Origin: Ohtaekwangia koreensis
Lineage (GTDB): Bacteria > Bacteroidota > Bacteroidia > Cytophagales > Cyclobacteriaceae
Length of the DNA stretch: 64,000 bases
Reading direction: 5' to 3'
Assembly: GCF_900167975.1 (NCBI RefSeq)
Contig: NZ_FUZU01000003.1
Coordinates: 186,001 to 250,000 of the forward strand
In this document: positions 46,094 to 55,505 of the stretch, in pieces
Layout: each line of letters begins with the position of its first letter
Position numbering within the stretch: position 1 is the first letter of the stretch
Made by a program: the position numbers and the translations under genes
The notes under the pieces: generated by a model
What the model was told of the DNA's origin: nothing
What the model saw: the letters and a program-made list of their open reading frames with translations, nothing else
The model's database searches: none

Positions 46094-46130
46094 TATATAG
46101 TGTATTGAGTCGCAATAGTATATATACCCA

Positions 46131-46161
46131 ACATCCTCCAGATAAAGTACCTGGAGGATGT
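46131..46161. terminator. Bidirectional terminator after the hydrolase gene
   Basis: ACATCCTCCAG (46131-46141) and CTGGAGGATGT (46151-46161) form an 11-base perfect stem. The next gene (46166) is convergent. Confidence 0.75.
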
Positions 46162-46165
46162 TTGC

Positions 46166-47458
46166 TTAGTAACCCGTTGTGACTTTCGCCTTCAGGTCGT
46201 GCAGAATATTGTAAAGCCCGAAGTATGTTCGATTGATATAGATTGCCTCGCCTACACCACGCGCTTTTTTAGACTCGCGTAGCTCTTTCATGTTGGCAAG
46301 GCTTTCGCCGAAAGAAAACAATTCGTTGAAGTAATCGTCATTCGAGAAATCGAAAACCTCCGAACGGAAAGGTCTTCCCAGAAGTTCTACCAACTTTGTA
46401 AATATTCCCAGGAAGAACTCTTTTTCCTTGGCAGTATCCGAAGGATATATAAACCGTAACTGCTCGAATACGAAATCGCGTTTCTTCTTGTCCGTTAATA
46501 CATCGGCATCCAGCAGGCGGAAGTATATATTATAGAAATCATCCGGAATAACTTTCACGCAGCCGAAGTCGATAATACCAAGTTTGTAATCATTGGTGAT
46601 TATAAAATTGCCGGGATGCGGATCTGCATGCACGGCGCGAAGCTGGTGCATCTGGAAATGATAAAAATCCCACATTGCCTGTCCTATCTTATCTGCGGCC
46701 CCTGCGGGCAACTCTTTGCCTATCACCTCTCCCAGCATCTTTCCTTCAAGCCAATCCATCGTCAGGATTTTCGCTGACGAATGCTCGGGATAGTAATGCG
46801 GGAACACTATATTTTTAACATTCTTGCTCCGCTGCGAAAGGTCTATCGAGCGCTTGAGCTCAAGCGTATAATCTGTCTCCTCGAGCATACGCACTTCAAC
46901 CTCTTTAATGAACTCGTCATATTCCACCGGGTTGAGATTGAACATCGAGAGCGCTATAGGCTTGACCATCGCCAGATCTGATTTAACACTATCGCCCACA
47001 CCTGGATACTGGATTTTCACAGCCAGCTTTTTTCCTTTCAACGTTGCCTGGTGGACTTGTCCCATAGAGGCAGCGTTGACAGCTTTACGCGTAAAAGTTT
47101 CAAACATCTGCTCCGGACTTTTTCCAAAGTGATTCAGAAAGGTTTTCACTACGAGCGGATAAGACAGTGGCGGAGCGCTATACTGTGCCATGGCAAATTT
47201 TTGCTGATACGCTGTCGGCAAAAGATTTTTATCCATGCTCAACATCTGCGCTACTTTCAGCGCGCCACCTTTCAATTCACTTAATGAATTATATATATCA
47301 TTCGCATTATCAGCATGCAACTGATCTTTGGTGACGTCCGGGTTCATCAGTTTCTTACCATAATGCTTCAGGTAATTTGTTCCGATCTTTGCTCCCGTAG
47401 TAATAAACTTAGTTGCCCGCTGAACCTTCGTCACCGGAATACGCTCAAATTCTTTCAT
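46166..47458 (-). CDS. ABC1/AarF/UbiB-family atypical kinase
   Basis: 430 residues. The KxGQ-equivalent region is KGGALKVAQMLS near residue 59, followed by AASMGQVHQA (about 116), LAVKIQYPG, and DPHPGNFIITNDYKLGIIDFG (about 270-290). Members affect ubiquinone-type or other lipid metabolism; some have ATPase activity. The TetR-like gene directly upstream is often beside this family in Bacteroidota. Confidence 0.9.
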   Translation of the reverse strand: MKEFERIPVTKVQRATKFITTGAKIGTNYLKHYGKKLMNPDVTKDQLHADNANDIYNSLSELKGGALKVAQMLSMDKNLLPTAYQQKFAMAQYSAPPLSYPLVVKTFLNHFGKSPEQMFETFTRKAVNAASMGQVHQATLKGKKLAVKIQYPGVGDSVKSDLAMVKPIALSMFNLNPVEYDEFIKEVEVRMLEETDYTLELKRSIDLSQRSKNVKNIVFPHYYPEHSSAKILTMDWLEGKMLGEVIGKELPAGAADKIGQAMWDFYHFQMHQLRAVHADPHPGNFIITNDYKLGIIDFGCVKVIPDDFYNIYFRLLDADVLTDKKKRDFVFEQLRFIYPSDTAKEKEFFLGIFTKLVELLGRPFRSEVFDFSNDDYFNELFSFGESLANMKELRESKKARGVGEAIYINRTYFGLYNILHDLKAKVTTGY

Positions 47459-47515
47459 GATCTAGCAGAGGAAGTTAAGGTCTGTGAATGATGCGTGTGA
47501 GGGACGTGGTGTGAT

Positions 47516-48187
47516 CTATCTTTTATTCTGATATAGAAATTTTCCGAAGTCTATCGCTGCATCTACCGCGCCTTTGCCAATCAGGTCAAAGGCCAGGTTA
47601 ACGGATTTCTCAACAGCAGCATCTGTCTTTTCAAAACCAGCGCTGTCGTCTTCTTTCCAGAACGTTAAAATGAAACCCATGTGCAGCCAGAAAAGTTGTG
47701 GATATCGTTTATCCAGAAACGGACGTGTTGCCACCTCTCCTTTTCCTTTACCTTGATTGAGGATGTTCTCAAAGAATGCTTCGAAAGATTCCCTGAAACC
47801 TTTGAGATATCCGGGGGTGAGCTCTAGTCTCTTATGGTGACCAAGCTGCAGCAAAACGTAACTTCTGTTCGAACGAAGTTCTTCCAACAACGCGAAATAG
47901 AACATGAGAACTTTTTCGCGACTGGAGAATTCATTGAACGTATTATCGCTTTGAAGACGGTTGATGGTCTTATCTATAAATCCTTTCCAGATGCTTCGTT
48001 CCAGTGCATCGAAAGATCCAAAGAAAGTATAAAACTCCTCTTCCTTCATACCGTTGTCCAGGCAGAATTTAAAGATGGATGCCGGTTGCTTTCCTTCTGT
48101 GAGAAGGTAGTTAATATAGGCTGACTTTATTCTATCATCCGAAGCCTTGCTCTCAGATTTTCGAGTGCTCTTTTTCGTAGTTTCCAT
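47516..48187 (-). CDS. TetR-like transcriptional regulator
   Basis: 223 residues. The N-terminal helix-turn-helix region (RIKSAYINYLLTEGKQPASIFKFCLDNGMKEEEFYTFFGSFDALERSIWKGF) fits TetR in layout, but is divergent. The C-terminal domain is helical with no motif I recognise. It lies 57 bases upstream of the AarF-type gene, same strand. Self and neighbour control is a reasonable guess. Confidence 0.78.
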   Translation of the reverse strand: METTKKSTRKSESKASDDRIKSAYINYLLTEGKQPASIFKFCLDNGMKEEEFYTFFGSFDALERSIWKGFIDKTINRLQSDNTFNEFSSREKVLMFYFALLEELRSNRSYVLLQLGHHKRLELTPGYLKGFRESFEAFFENILNQGKGKGEVATRPFLDKRYPQLFWLHMGFILTFWKEDDSAGFEKTDAAVEKSVNLAFDLIGKGAVDAAIDFGKFLYQNKR

Positions 48188-48259
48188 TAATACTTTAAAC
48201 AGGATTTACATCGAAAGGGTTTACAAGAAAGCGATGATTCTTTCGTTATATTTCCCGTC

Positions 48260-49468
48260 ATGAAAGTGTTTTTAATTTTTTCTCTGCTGACAGCAACCAC
48301 CGTACTCTTTGCGCAGCAAAAAAAACTTCGCCCGGAAGAGCTTTTTGAACAAGGCCAGGAAGCTCATGATAATGGCGAATATGCAAAGGCGCTTACTCTT
48401 TTGAATCAATGCCTGACAGACAAACCAGGTTTTACCGAAGCCTATTTTGTGCGTGCCTCCACGCGTGAACAACTGAAAGACCTGGAAGGTGCGCTGACCG
48501 ACTATAGTATATATCTGGAACAAAAACCGGATAGTCCGGAAGCTCTGTTCAGCCGTGGGTTGATTCGCTATCAACTAAAAAAATACGACCAGGCCTACGA
48601 AGATTTTACGCGATACCTCAACGTTCCTCCCGGAGAAACACAAACCATATACTTTAACCGATCGCCCAATACAACCGGAGGCAATCAGATCATGACAGCA
48701 CAAAGTGCTACGCGTCCGCTAATCTATAATTACCTGGGCGTTATCGATCAAAAACGAAACAACCTGCAGAAGTCTGTTGCCTGGCTCGACTCCGCCATCC
48801 GGCTTGCTCCAAAGGAAGCAGACTTTTATGTGAACCGAGGTTTGTCAAAGCAAAGCCTGAAAGATTCAACGGCTGCCCTAGACGACTTCCGGAAAGCGTT
48901 GTCAATAAATCCGGAACATACTGCAGCCTTGCATAATGTAGCGGTCCTCAAGCGATTGAGGGGAGAGAAAAAAGGACCAGAGGATCCTTTGGAACAGGCT
49001 ATTGAAAGTGATTCGAGTATGCTCGCTCCTTACCTTGAGCGCGCTTTCCAGCGTATGGAAGGTGGCTACCTGAAAGGTGCTCTCGATGACTATAACAAAG
49101 CATTGGAAATTGAAACACGTGACCCTGAGATCTGGCTGAGTCGCGGCATTGTTAAAGAAAGACTGAAAGATTATCCCGGGGCGTTCTCTGACTATACGAA
49201 GGCAATTGACCTGAAAGAGAGTTATGTTAAAGCCTGGATCAACCGCGCCAACGTTTTGCTAAAACAGGAACGCTATGCAGATGCCATCGAGGATTATACT
49301 GTCGCACTGATCTATATACCTGACTCCGCTCCTGCATACTATAATCGCGCGATCGCTAAATATAGGATGGACAAGTTAACCGAAGCCTGTGAAGATCTTA
49401 AAAAAGCGGAGGTCCTCGGAATGAAACCTGATTCAAAGCTGAAAGAAAAAATCTGTACTGTTAAATAA
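48260..49468 (+). CDS. Secreted TPR protein
   Basis: 402 residues with a signal peptide (MKVFLIFSLLTATTVLFAQ). It has about nine TPRs, for example EAHDNGEYAKALTLLNQCLTD, EALFSRGLIRYQLKKYDQAYEDF and AYYNRAIAKYRMDKLTEACEDL. It probably acts as a periplasmic scaffold. Convergent with ligD; 39 bases between stops. Confidence 0.85.
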   Translation: MKVFLIFSLLTATTVLFAQQKKLRPEELFEQGQEAHDNGEYAKALTLLNQCLTDKPGFTEAYFVRASTREQLKDLEGALTDYSIYLEQKPDSPEALFSRGLIRYQLKKYDQAYEDFTRYLNVPPGETQTIYFNRSPNTTGGNQIMTAQSATRPLIYNYLGVIDQKRNNLQKSVAWLDSAIRLAPKEADFYVNRGLSKQSLKDSTAALDDFRKALSINPEHTAALHNVAVLKRLRGEKKGPEDPLEQAIESDSSMLAPYLERAFQRMEGGYLKGALDDYNKALEIETRDPEIWLSRGIVKERLKDYPGAFSDYTKAIDLKESYVKAWINRANVLLKQERYADAIEDYTVALIYIPDSAPAYYNRAIAKYRMDKLTEACEDLKKAEVLGMKPDSKLKEKICTVK

Positions 49469-49507
49469 AAATCGCTTCGTATTTCTATAAACGCTCTTCA
49501 GACTATA

Positions 49508-51850
49508 TCATTTATCGGTTACAAAAGACAGGTCGGGTCGCAAGCGTACAAAGACTGGTTCGCGATACATTCTGTCGGGAGTAAACTTTGAATAACTTAT
49601 TTCTGCTATTACCACCGGCTCAAACCACGTGGTAATGTTAGCATCAACAAACTTACCGATGGCCGTAGTGCGTTTTATGGTTGCAGCCTTCTTGAGTTCC
49701 TTCACGATTTCCTTGGTCATGGCTTCATCAAAGCCGGTGCCTACCTTACCACGATATTGCAACTCCTCGCCTACACGCTCTGCCATCTGCAATGCCCCAA
49801 AGGTTACAGCACGTTCTCCCTTTCCCTTGGTATACCCTATAATAATAACTTCAGCCGTTTGACGGATCTTTATCTTCAACCAGCAATCGCTGCGCCTGGC
49901 AGGAAAGTATTTACTGGTTTTCTGTTTGGCCATAATACCTTCAAGTTGATGGACTCTGGCGGCTTCAAACAATGCGGCCCCATCATTCACAAACTCACTT
50001 ACACGATATGGAGTATCCGGACGCACTGCATCTTTCAACCATTCCTTTCTTTTCAGCAAGGGTTCATTTACCAACGATCGTCCATCCAGGTATAGGCAAT
50101 CGAATATATAGCAGTATACCGGGTTGCTCTTGGTGAGCTTTTGAATATTGGTTTCACCACTGCTCATCATCCGGTTGATGACGCGTTTGAAAACAGGTTT
50201 ACCTTCTGCATCAAGACAAACTATTTCAGCATCGAATAAACCGTTGGTGGCGCGAAAAGCTTTATTACCTTCAAGCAGTTCCGGAAATTGCTTGGTGATG
50301 TCATTATGATTCCGTGTACGCATGGACACCTGCCCATCTTCCAATACAATCAAAGCGCGGATCCCATCCCACTTCATCTCAAATATATAGTCATCACCTG
50401 TTGGCGGCTTATCTATAGCTTCGGAAAGCATCGGCTCCACCACTTGCTTCAGGTAATTGAGTTGTGGCTCATCAACGCGCTCGAGCAACCACTCCTTCTC
50501 TTTCATCTTGTGAATTCTATATTCTCCGTTTACCTCTTTACTGCTTAGCCGGAAGTAAAACCCATCTTTCTTGTCTTTGGTGATCTGATATTTACCCGTA
50601 GCATAAATCCACATTTCCCCTGCACCGTATTGTCCTTTGGGAATTCTGCCATCGAAGGTGAGGTATTCCATCGGGTGATCTTCCGTTTGTACAGCAAGTC
50701 TCTTTACTCCCGGATACGGAGGAAGTCCTTTCGGGACAGCCCATGATTTCAATACACCATCTTGTTCCAGCCGCAGATCGTAATGAAGACGCGATGCGTG
50801 ATGCCGGTGTACTACAAAACTGTTGCCTGCAGTTTCTGCTTTTATACCAACAGGCTCTGGTGTTTTTTTAAAATCTCTTTTCTTAGAATATGTTTCTAAT
50901 TGCTCCGGTGATTTATGTTTTTTGGATGGCGGCAATTTTTTAGCTGCAGTTTTACTTTTCTTTCGATGCGTGTGAAGTTCAACGGCATACGCATCAAAGC
51001 CTTCCCATGCATCGCCATCACTTGATAGTTTATCCAACGCGGTGTTGATGTTGAACTTTCGCGGATTGTCCAACTGCTCGAGTTCATCCCACGTAAGTGG
51101 CATGGATACGGGAGCTCCTACTCTGCCACGCAAGCTATAGGGTGATACTATACTTTGCCCGGAACGAATGCGATAGATGTCGATCAGCACACGACCTTTA
51201 CGTGCATCTTTTTTTATTTGAAGTGTTACACTATCCGGTCTTTCCTCTACAAAAGGTTTCGCTATATCTTCTGCCGCTTCAAACACGGTATGGAAATCCC
51301 ATTTGGGTTCTATCGGACAACAGATATGAATTCCTTTACCTCCTGTTGTTTTCACGAACGGAGTATATCCGAAGGATTCAATGTGCTCTTTTAATTCGAG
51401 GGCAATCGGAATGAGCTTTGTAAATATATATCCTTCCGGTGGATCAAGATCAAAGACCATATAATCCGGGCTATCAAAATTCGGTTTGCGACCATGAAGC
51501 TGGTGTAATTCCAAAGACGCAAGGTTTGCAAGCCACACCAGGGATGCAGGCTCTGTTGCAATGATATAGTCTTTCTTCTCTTTACCAAGTGTTACAAATT
51601 CAAGCCAGTCGGGTGCCCAATCGGGTCTGTTCTTCTGGTAAAAGCTTTCACCATGTATACCATCGGGAAAACGAATCAATGTGAGTGCCCGCCCTTTTAT
51701 ATGCTGCAGAATGGTTGGCGCCACCGACAGGTAATATTGAATTACTTCTGCCTTGACTATATTGTCTTCGGGGAAGAGTGCTTTTTCAAGGTTAGATAAT
51801 TCAACCTTGCGTTTTCCTACCTGGGCCCATTGTGAGTTTTTCTTTGCCAT
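49508..51850 (-). CDS. ligD: Multidomain DNA ligase D (Pol-PE-ligase order)
   Basis: 780 residues from ATG 51850 (MAKKNSQWAQVGKRKVELSN). An N-terminal primase-polymerase domain (about 15-290) has the metal pair Asp134 and Asp136 (MVFDLDPPEG). A 3'-phosphoesterase domain (about 340-460) shows HRHHASRLHYDLRLE and EDHPMEYLTFDGRIPKGQYG. The ATP-dependent ligase domain (about 475-775) has adenylated Lys493 in EMKWDGIR. With Ku it repairs double-strand breaks by end joining. It overlaps the upstream membrane hydrolase gene by one base. Confidence 0.96.
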   Translation of the reverse strand: MAKKNSQWAQVGKRKVELSNLEKALFPEDNIVKAEVIQYYLSVAPTILQHIKGRALTLIRFPDGIHGESFYQKNRPDWAPDWLEFVTLGKEKKDYIIATEPASLVWLANLASLELHQLHGRKPNFDSPDYMVFDLDPPEGYIFTKLIPIALELKEHIESFGYTPFVKTTGGKGIHICCPIEPKWDFHTVFEAAEDIAKPFVEERPDSVTLQIKKDARKGRVLIDIYRIRSGQSIVSPYSLRGRVGAPVSMPLTWDELEQLDNPRKFNINTALDKLSSDGDAWEGFDAYAVELHTHRKKSKTAAKKLPPSKKHKSPEQLETYSKKRDFKKTPEPVGIKAETAGNSFVVHRHHASRLHYDLRLEQDGVLKSWAVPKGLPPYPGVKRLAVQTEDHPMEYLTFDGRIPKGQYGAGEMWIYATGKYQITKDKKDGFYFRLSSKEVNGEYRIHKMKEKEWLLERVDEPQLNYLKQVVEPMLSEAIDKPPTGDDYIFEMKWDGIRALIVLEDGQVSMRTRNHNDITKQFPELLEGNKAFRATNGLFDAEIVCLDAEGKPVFKRVINRMMSSGETNIQKLTKSNPVYCYIFDCLYLDGRSLVNEPLLKRKEWLKDAVRPDTPYRVSEFVNDGAALFEAARVHQLEGIMAKQKTSKYFPARRSDCWLKIKIRQTAEVIIIGYTKGKGERAVTFGALQMAERVGEELQYRGKVGTGFDEAMTKEIVKELKKAATIKRTTAIGKFVDANITTWFEPVVIAEISYSKFTPDRMYREPVFVRLRPDLSFVTDK

Positions 51851-52584
51851 CAGGCAGTAGTTATACTCCTGAATTTGAATACACCTCCGATGATCAAAGC
51901 AAAGCACAGTCCGCTAATGCTGCTCACCACCACATTGCCTAAATTATAGTCTGACGAATATATAGCAAACCGAATGACCACCACTAATGCTGTTATTACT
52001 ACGATAACAAGCCAATATATGATTGAAGGCTTGGTGATATTATTTCCCGGCTGAGGTTTGCGCATATATATGTATGCGGCCACGCAGAACAACCCCACGA
52101 ATGTGCTGATGTGCTGGAGAACATAGAAGAGTGGATATTGCACTCCGTCAAACGGAATAGCGGTGCCTTTATAGAACCACAGGTTCCGCGCGAAGAATCC
52201 GCCATTGTGCGTGAAGGCATCCCAGAAAATATGAGAGGCAGTGCCTGCTATAGCGGAAATGAGAAATACAACAGGACGTGATTTGAGGAACGATATAAAA
52301 TCAAAAGATAATGTATCCTGAAATCTTTGCTGCAACGTCAACGGTAAGTTGGTAATCAGATTTTGCTTTACCACCAAATGAAACAATGCCGATAACAACA
52401 GTACAACGGGTATATCAAAATAAAATATACCTTTCAGTGTATGGCTGTGTTCACTTTCTACACTGAGCTTAAAGAAGTATTCAAAGTCGGGCGCCATACT
52501 CCCTGCCACCAGCGCAGTTGCAGATACCATTCTTGATCGCAAGAATGGAAGTACAATGGCTGGATGGGCTGGTGTAAAAGGCAT
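51850..52584 (-). CDS. DUF4184 membrane protein
   Basis: 244 residues. The DUF4184 signature is clear: MPFTPAHPAIVLPFLR, GSMAPDFEYFF, then GTASHIFWDAFTHNGG. It has five or so membrane helices. The family has a metal-hydrolase-like pattern of His and Asp residues, but activity is not shown. It shares one base with ligD (TGATG), so it may be translated together with it. Confidence 0.88.
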   Translation of the reverse strand: MPFTPAHPAIVLPFLRSRMVSATALVAGSMAPDFEYFFKLSVESEHSHTLKGIFYFDIPVVLLLSALFHLVVKQNLITNLPLTLQQRFQDTLSFDFISFLKSRPVVFLISAIAGTASHIFWDAFTHNGGFFARNLWFYKGTAIPFDGVQYPLFYVLQHISTFVGLFCVAAYIYMRKPQPGNNITKPSIIYWLVIVVITALVVVIRFAIYSSDYNLGNVVVSSISGLCFALIIGGVFKFRSITTA

Positions 52585-52634
52585 CGCTTGCTCCGTTGTT
52601 CGTTATAGATTGCTAATCGTTCATTGCCGAATTG

Positions 52635-54179
52635 TTATTCCTCTTTATCAACATCGGCTTTTAATTTATTGCTGAGGAAGATCATTCCTACTATAAAAGT
52701 AATGCCGGCTACTATAATCGGATACCATAATCCGGCTAACGGATCACCGGCCGGGTTTGATTCTGTTTTACTGAATTCAAACAGACTGGTTGCCAGCAAT
52801 GGAGTTAGTCCTCCGAAAATTCCATTGCCTATATGGTACGGTAGCGACATGGAAGTATAGCGTATGCGGGTTGGGAATAACTCTACCAAAAATGCCGCGA
52901 TAGGTCCATATACCATGGTGACTAGTACAAGTTGTACGAGGATCAAACCGATCATGGCATAGTATGGCTCACCATTTAGCTTGATCTCCTTTTTGCTATC
53001 AACGGTAGTCTTGCCTTGTTGTTTTTTGGTGGTAGTAGTAGTTTCGATTACGTTGCTTCCGTCATCAAAAACAAGCGTGGTCATTTTTATAGAAACAGAA
53101 TCTTGTGATGATGAAATTCGTGTAGAGGTAGTAATGTTTTTCTCGGAAGGAATTTCTGTCTTATAAGAAACATCCGTTAACAAATACATTTGCCTATATA
53201 TAGGCCGGTATAATACGACAGCCAGTAACATACCGATCATCATGATAACTTTACGGCCTATCCTGTCGGAGAGCCAGCCGAAGTATATAAAGAGCGGTGT
53301 CCCCATCAGTAAAGCGATCGCGATAATATTCCTTGTCTGAACGAATTCAACGTTACACGTTTTCTCCAGGAATGTCATCGCATAGAATTGTCCGGTATAC
53401 CAGATAACACCTTGCCCTGCAGCAGCACCAAACAAAGCGATGAGCACAAGCCGTAGGTTGGCTTTATTTCCAAAGCTTTCCTTGATGGGATTCTTCGATA
53501 CTTTTCCTTCTGCTTTAAGCTTGGCAAACAGTGGCGATTCATTCATACGCAGTCGAATGAATATTGAAACGCCTACGAGTATAGATGAAAGTATAAATGG
53601 TATACGCCAGCCCCAATCATTGAACTCTGCTATATCCATCGACTCGCGAACGCCCAGGATAACACCTATCGAAACGAAAAGTCCTAACGTAGCGGTAGTC
53701 TGTATAAAGCTGGTATAAAATCCACGCTTGGATGCCGGAGCGTGCTCGGCAACATAGGTTGCTGCACCGCCATACTCCCCTCCCAGGGCAAGGCCTTGAA
53801 GTAAACGAAGTACAAGTACTAATATAGGGGCCAGTATACCGATGGTTTCATACCCCGGAACAAGACCGATAGCAAATGTAGAGCCTCCCATCAGGATGAG
53901 TGTTACCAGAAAGGTATATTTCCTTCCAACGAGGTCCCCTAATCTGCCGAATACTATAGCGCCAAACGGCCTGACTATAAACCCGGCTGCAAAAGTTGCC
54001 AGTGTGGAGAGGAACGCTGCCGTTGGATTTCCCTTCGGGAAAAACTGTTCCGATAATATAGTGGCGAGACTTCCAAAAATATAGAAGTCGTACCATTCGA
54101 TGAGTGTACCAACGGATGAGGCGGAGATAACGAACCAAAGCGTCTTCTTTTGCTCTTTGGTAATAGCGGTTTCTGGCAT
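52635..54179 (-). CDS. MHS-family major facilitator transporter with an extended loop
   Basis: 514 residues, 12 helices, metabolite:H+ symporter type (ProP/ShiA/KgtP relatives): GTLIEWYDFYIFGSLA, FGRLGDLVGRKYTF, LQGLALGGEYGGAATYVAEHAP and FGWLSDRIGRK. Residues about 327-405 form a polar Thr/Ser/Lys-rich segment (TTSTRISSSQDS, ETTTTTKKQQGK) between membrane helices, about 75 residues longer than usual. The substrate (osmolyte, dicarboxylate or other) is not predictable. Confidence 0.9.
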   Translation of the reverse strand: MPETAITKEQKKTLWFVISASSVGTLIEWYDFYIFGSLATILSEQFFPKGNPTAAFLSTLATFAAGFIVRPFGAIVFGRLGDLVGRKYTFLVTLILMGGSTFAIGLVPGYETIGILAPILVLVLRLLQGLALGGEYGGAATYVAEHAPASKRGFYTSFIQTTATLGLFVSIGVILGVRESMDIAEFNDWGWRIPFILSSILVGVSIFIRLRMNESPLFAKLKAEGKVSKNPIKESFGNKANLRLVLIALFGAAAGQGVIWYTGQFYAMTFLEKTCNVEFVQTRNIIAIALLMGTPLFIYFGWLSDRIGRKVIMMIGMLLAVVLYRPIYRQMYLLTDVSYKTEIPSEKNITTSTRISSSQDSVSIKMTTLVFDDGSNVIETTTTTKKQQGKTTVDSKKEIKLNGEPYYAMIGLILVQLVLVTMVYGPIAAFLVELFPTRIRYTSMSLPYHIGNGIFGGLTPLLATSLFEFSKTESNPAGDPLAGLWYPIIVAGITFIVGMIFLSNKLKADVDKEE

Positions 54180-54202
54180 GGTGAGGTTGTTTCTACTTCC
54201 TA

Positions 54203-54232
54203 GAAAGATAAGTAGAAATTGAAAGTCTGCAA
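54203..54232 (-). promoter_or_regulatory. Promoter of the MHS transporter
   Basis: Minus strand TTG (54232-54230), 19-base spacer, TATCTTTC (54210-54203), one base off consensus. Confidence 0.6.
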
Positions 54233-54244
54233 TTGTATATAATT

Positions 54245-54280
54245 AAAAAAGGGAAGCTACTTTCGGTAGCTTCCCTTTTT
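54245..54280 (-). terminator. Terminator after the TPR gene
   Basis: AAAAGGGAAGCTAC and GTAGCTTCCCTTTT pair around a short TTTCG loop, with A-runs to the left (T-run on minus). Confidence 0.8.
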
Positions 54281-54302
54281 AAGTTATAGATCACATGATC
54301 TT

Positions 54303-55496
54303 TTAGTCTTCTACACCTAAAGCTTTCAGCCTTTTGGTAACACGCTCGTTGTTTTTATCGTCAGCGATATAGTAGTATAGCAAGCTAAGTTTATTCAACA
54401 ACTCGATCTCGGCATCTTTAGAAGGTATCTTCATTTTTTCAGCCTTCTCCAGGTATGGAATAGCAACTTCACTTTGCTTTACACGCTTCTGAACAAGCTC
54501 TTGTTTTTTCTTTGCGTTAGCAGCAGATATACCCAGTGCGTTGACTGCCTGTGTAGTCTTGTCGATTTCAACCAGGTAGTAGTTTGAAAGATTGAACTGT
54601 GCATCGAAATAGTCTGGTTGAATTTTAAGAGCCGCTTCGAAATTTGCTTTAGCATCTTCCATCTTGCCAAGTTCTGTGTTCAATACACCTAACAGGTAAA
54701 GGCTTTGCGCATCATTCGGATTTGCCTTAACACTTGCCTGAAGATTTTGTGCAGCCAGATCATATTTCTTCAGCTGAATCAAAGAGTTCAACTCCACTGC
54801 TTTCATATCCTTATGATTAGGAATGATTTTCAATACCTGCTGAGCACTTGCAAGCGCAGCTTCGAAGTTCTGATCTTCGTATGCAAGCAACGCTGGCATC
54901 GTCAACGCCTGTGTTCTTCTTCCACCAAGCTCGGCATACTTCGCCAGATACGTCATCGTCTTTTGTCTCTCATCTGAATTATAGGCAGCATATCCTGCAT
55001 ATTCATAGAAGGTAGTATCGGGCTTACTTGCCTTGAAGGCTATACCTTTTTCAAATTGCTTCAATGCTTCTTTAAAGTTCTCAGCGTTAAAAGCTTTATC
55101 ACCTTTTACCAGGTAAGAGTTGCTGATGCTGGTGATCGCCTGATCATACAGGATCATTCCTCCGTTATTATCCTGTACAAAGTATGTTGCTGATTTTCCG
55201 TTGCTCAGCTCTTCAGCTTTTTTCAAAGAAGCAGCGGCTACTGCGCCCAGGTCCTCCGTTGCGTTGTAGCTTGAAGTAGTATCCAATGCGCCATAGATCA
55301 CACCTCTGTAGAACCATGTTTTTCCATCGTTCATTGTTTTTTCGTAGGTGGTGGCCGCATCTATAATTGATTTAGCTTCATCCAGTTTACCTGACTTCAG
55401 AGCTGTTAAAGCCTTGTTGATATTCGGCTTCGCTTCTTTCTGTGCCAGCACGATTCCTGGTATGATAAGAAGTAATAAAACGGTTATCTTTTTCAT
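54303..55496 (-). CDS. Secreted TPR protein downstream of gyrA
   Basis: 397 residues with signal peptide MKKITVLLLLIIPGIVLAQ. TPR units include FKEALKQFEKGIAFKASKPDT, DAQSLYLLGVLNTELGKMEDAKANFEAAL and PDYFDAQFNLSNYYLVE. Only nine bases separate it from gyrA, so they form an operon. The gyrA-TPR neighbourhood is common in Bacteroidota. Function is unknown. Confidence 0.88.
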   Translation of the reverse strand: MKKITVLLLLIIPGIVLAQKEAKPNINKALTALKSGKLDEAKSIIDAATTYEKTMNDGKTWFYRGVIYGALDTTSSYNATEDLGAVAAASLKKAEELSNGKSATYFVQDNNGGMILYDQAITSISNSYLVKGDKAFNAENFKEALKQFEKGIAFKASKPDTTFYEYAGYAAYNSDERQKTMTYLAKYAELGGRRTQALTMPALLAYEDQNFEAALASAQQVLKIIPNHKDMKAVELNSLIQLKKYDLAAQNLQASVKANPNDAQSLYLLGVLNTELGKMEDAKANFEAALKIQPDYFDAQFNLSNYYLVEIDKTTQAVNALGISAANAKKKQELVQKRVKQSEVAIPYLEKAEKMKIPSKDAEIELLNKLSLLYYYIADDKNNERVTKRLKALGVED

Positions 55497-55505
55497 TGTT
55501 ATAAT

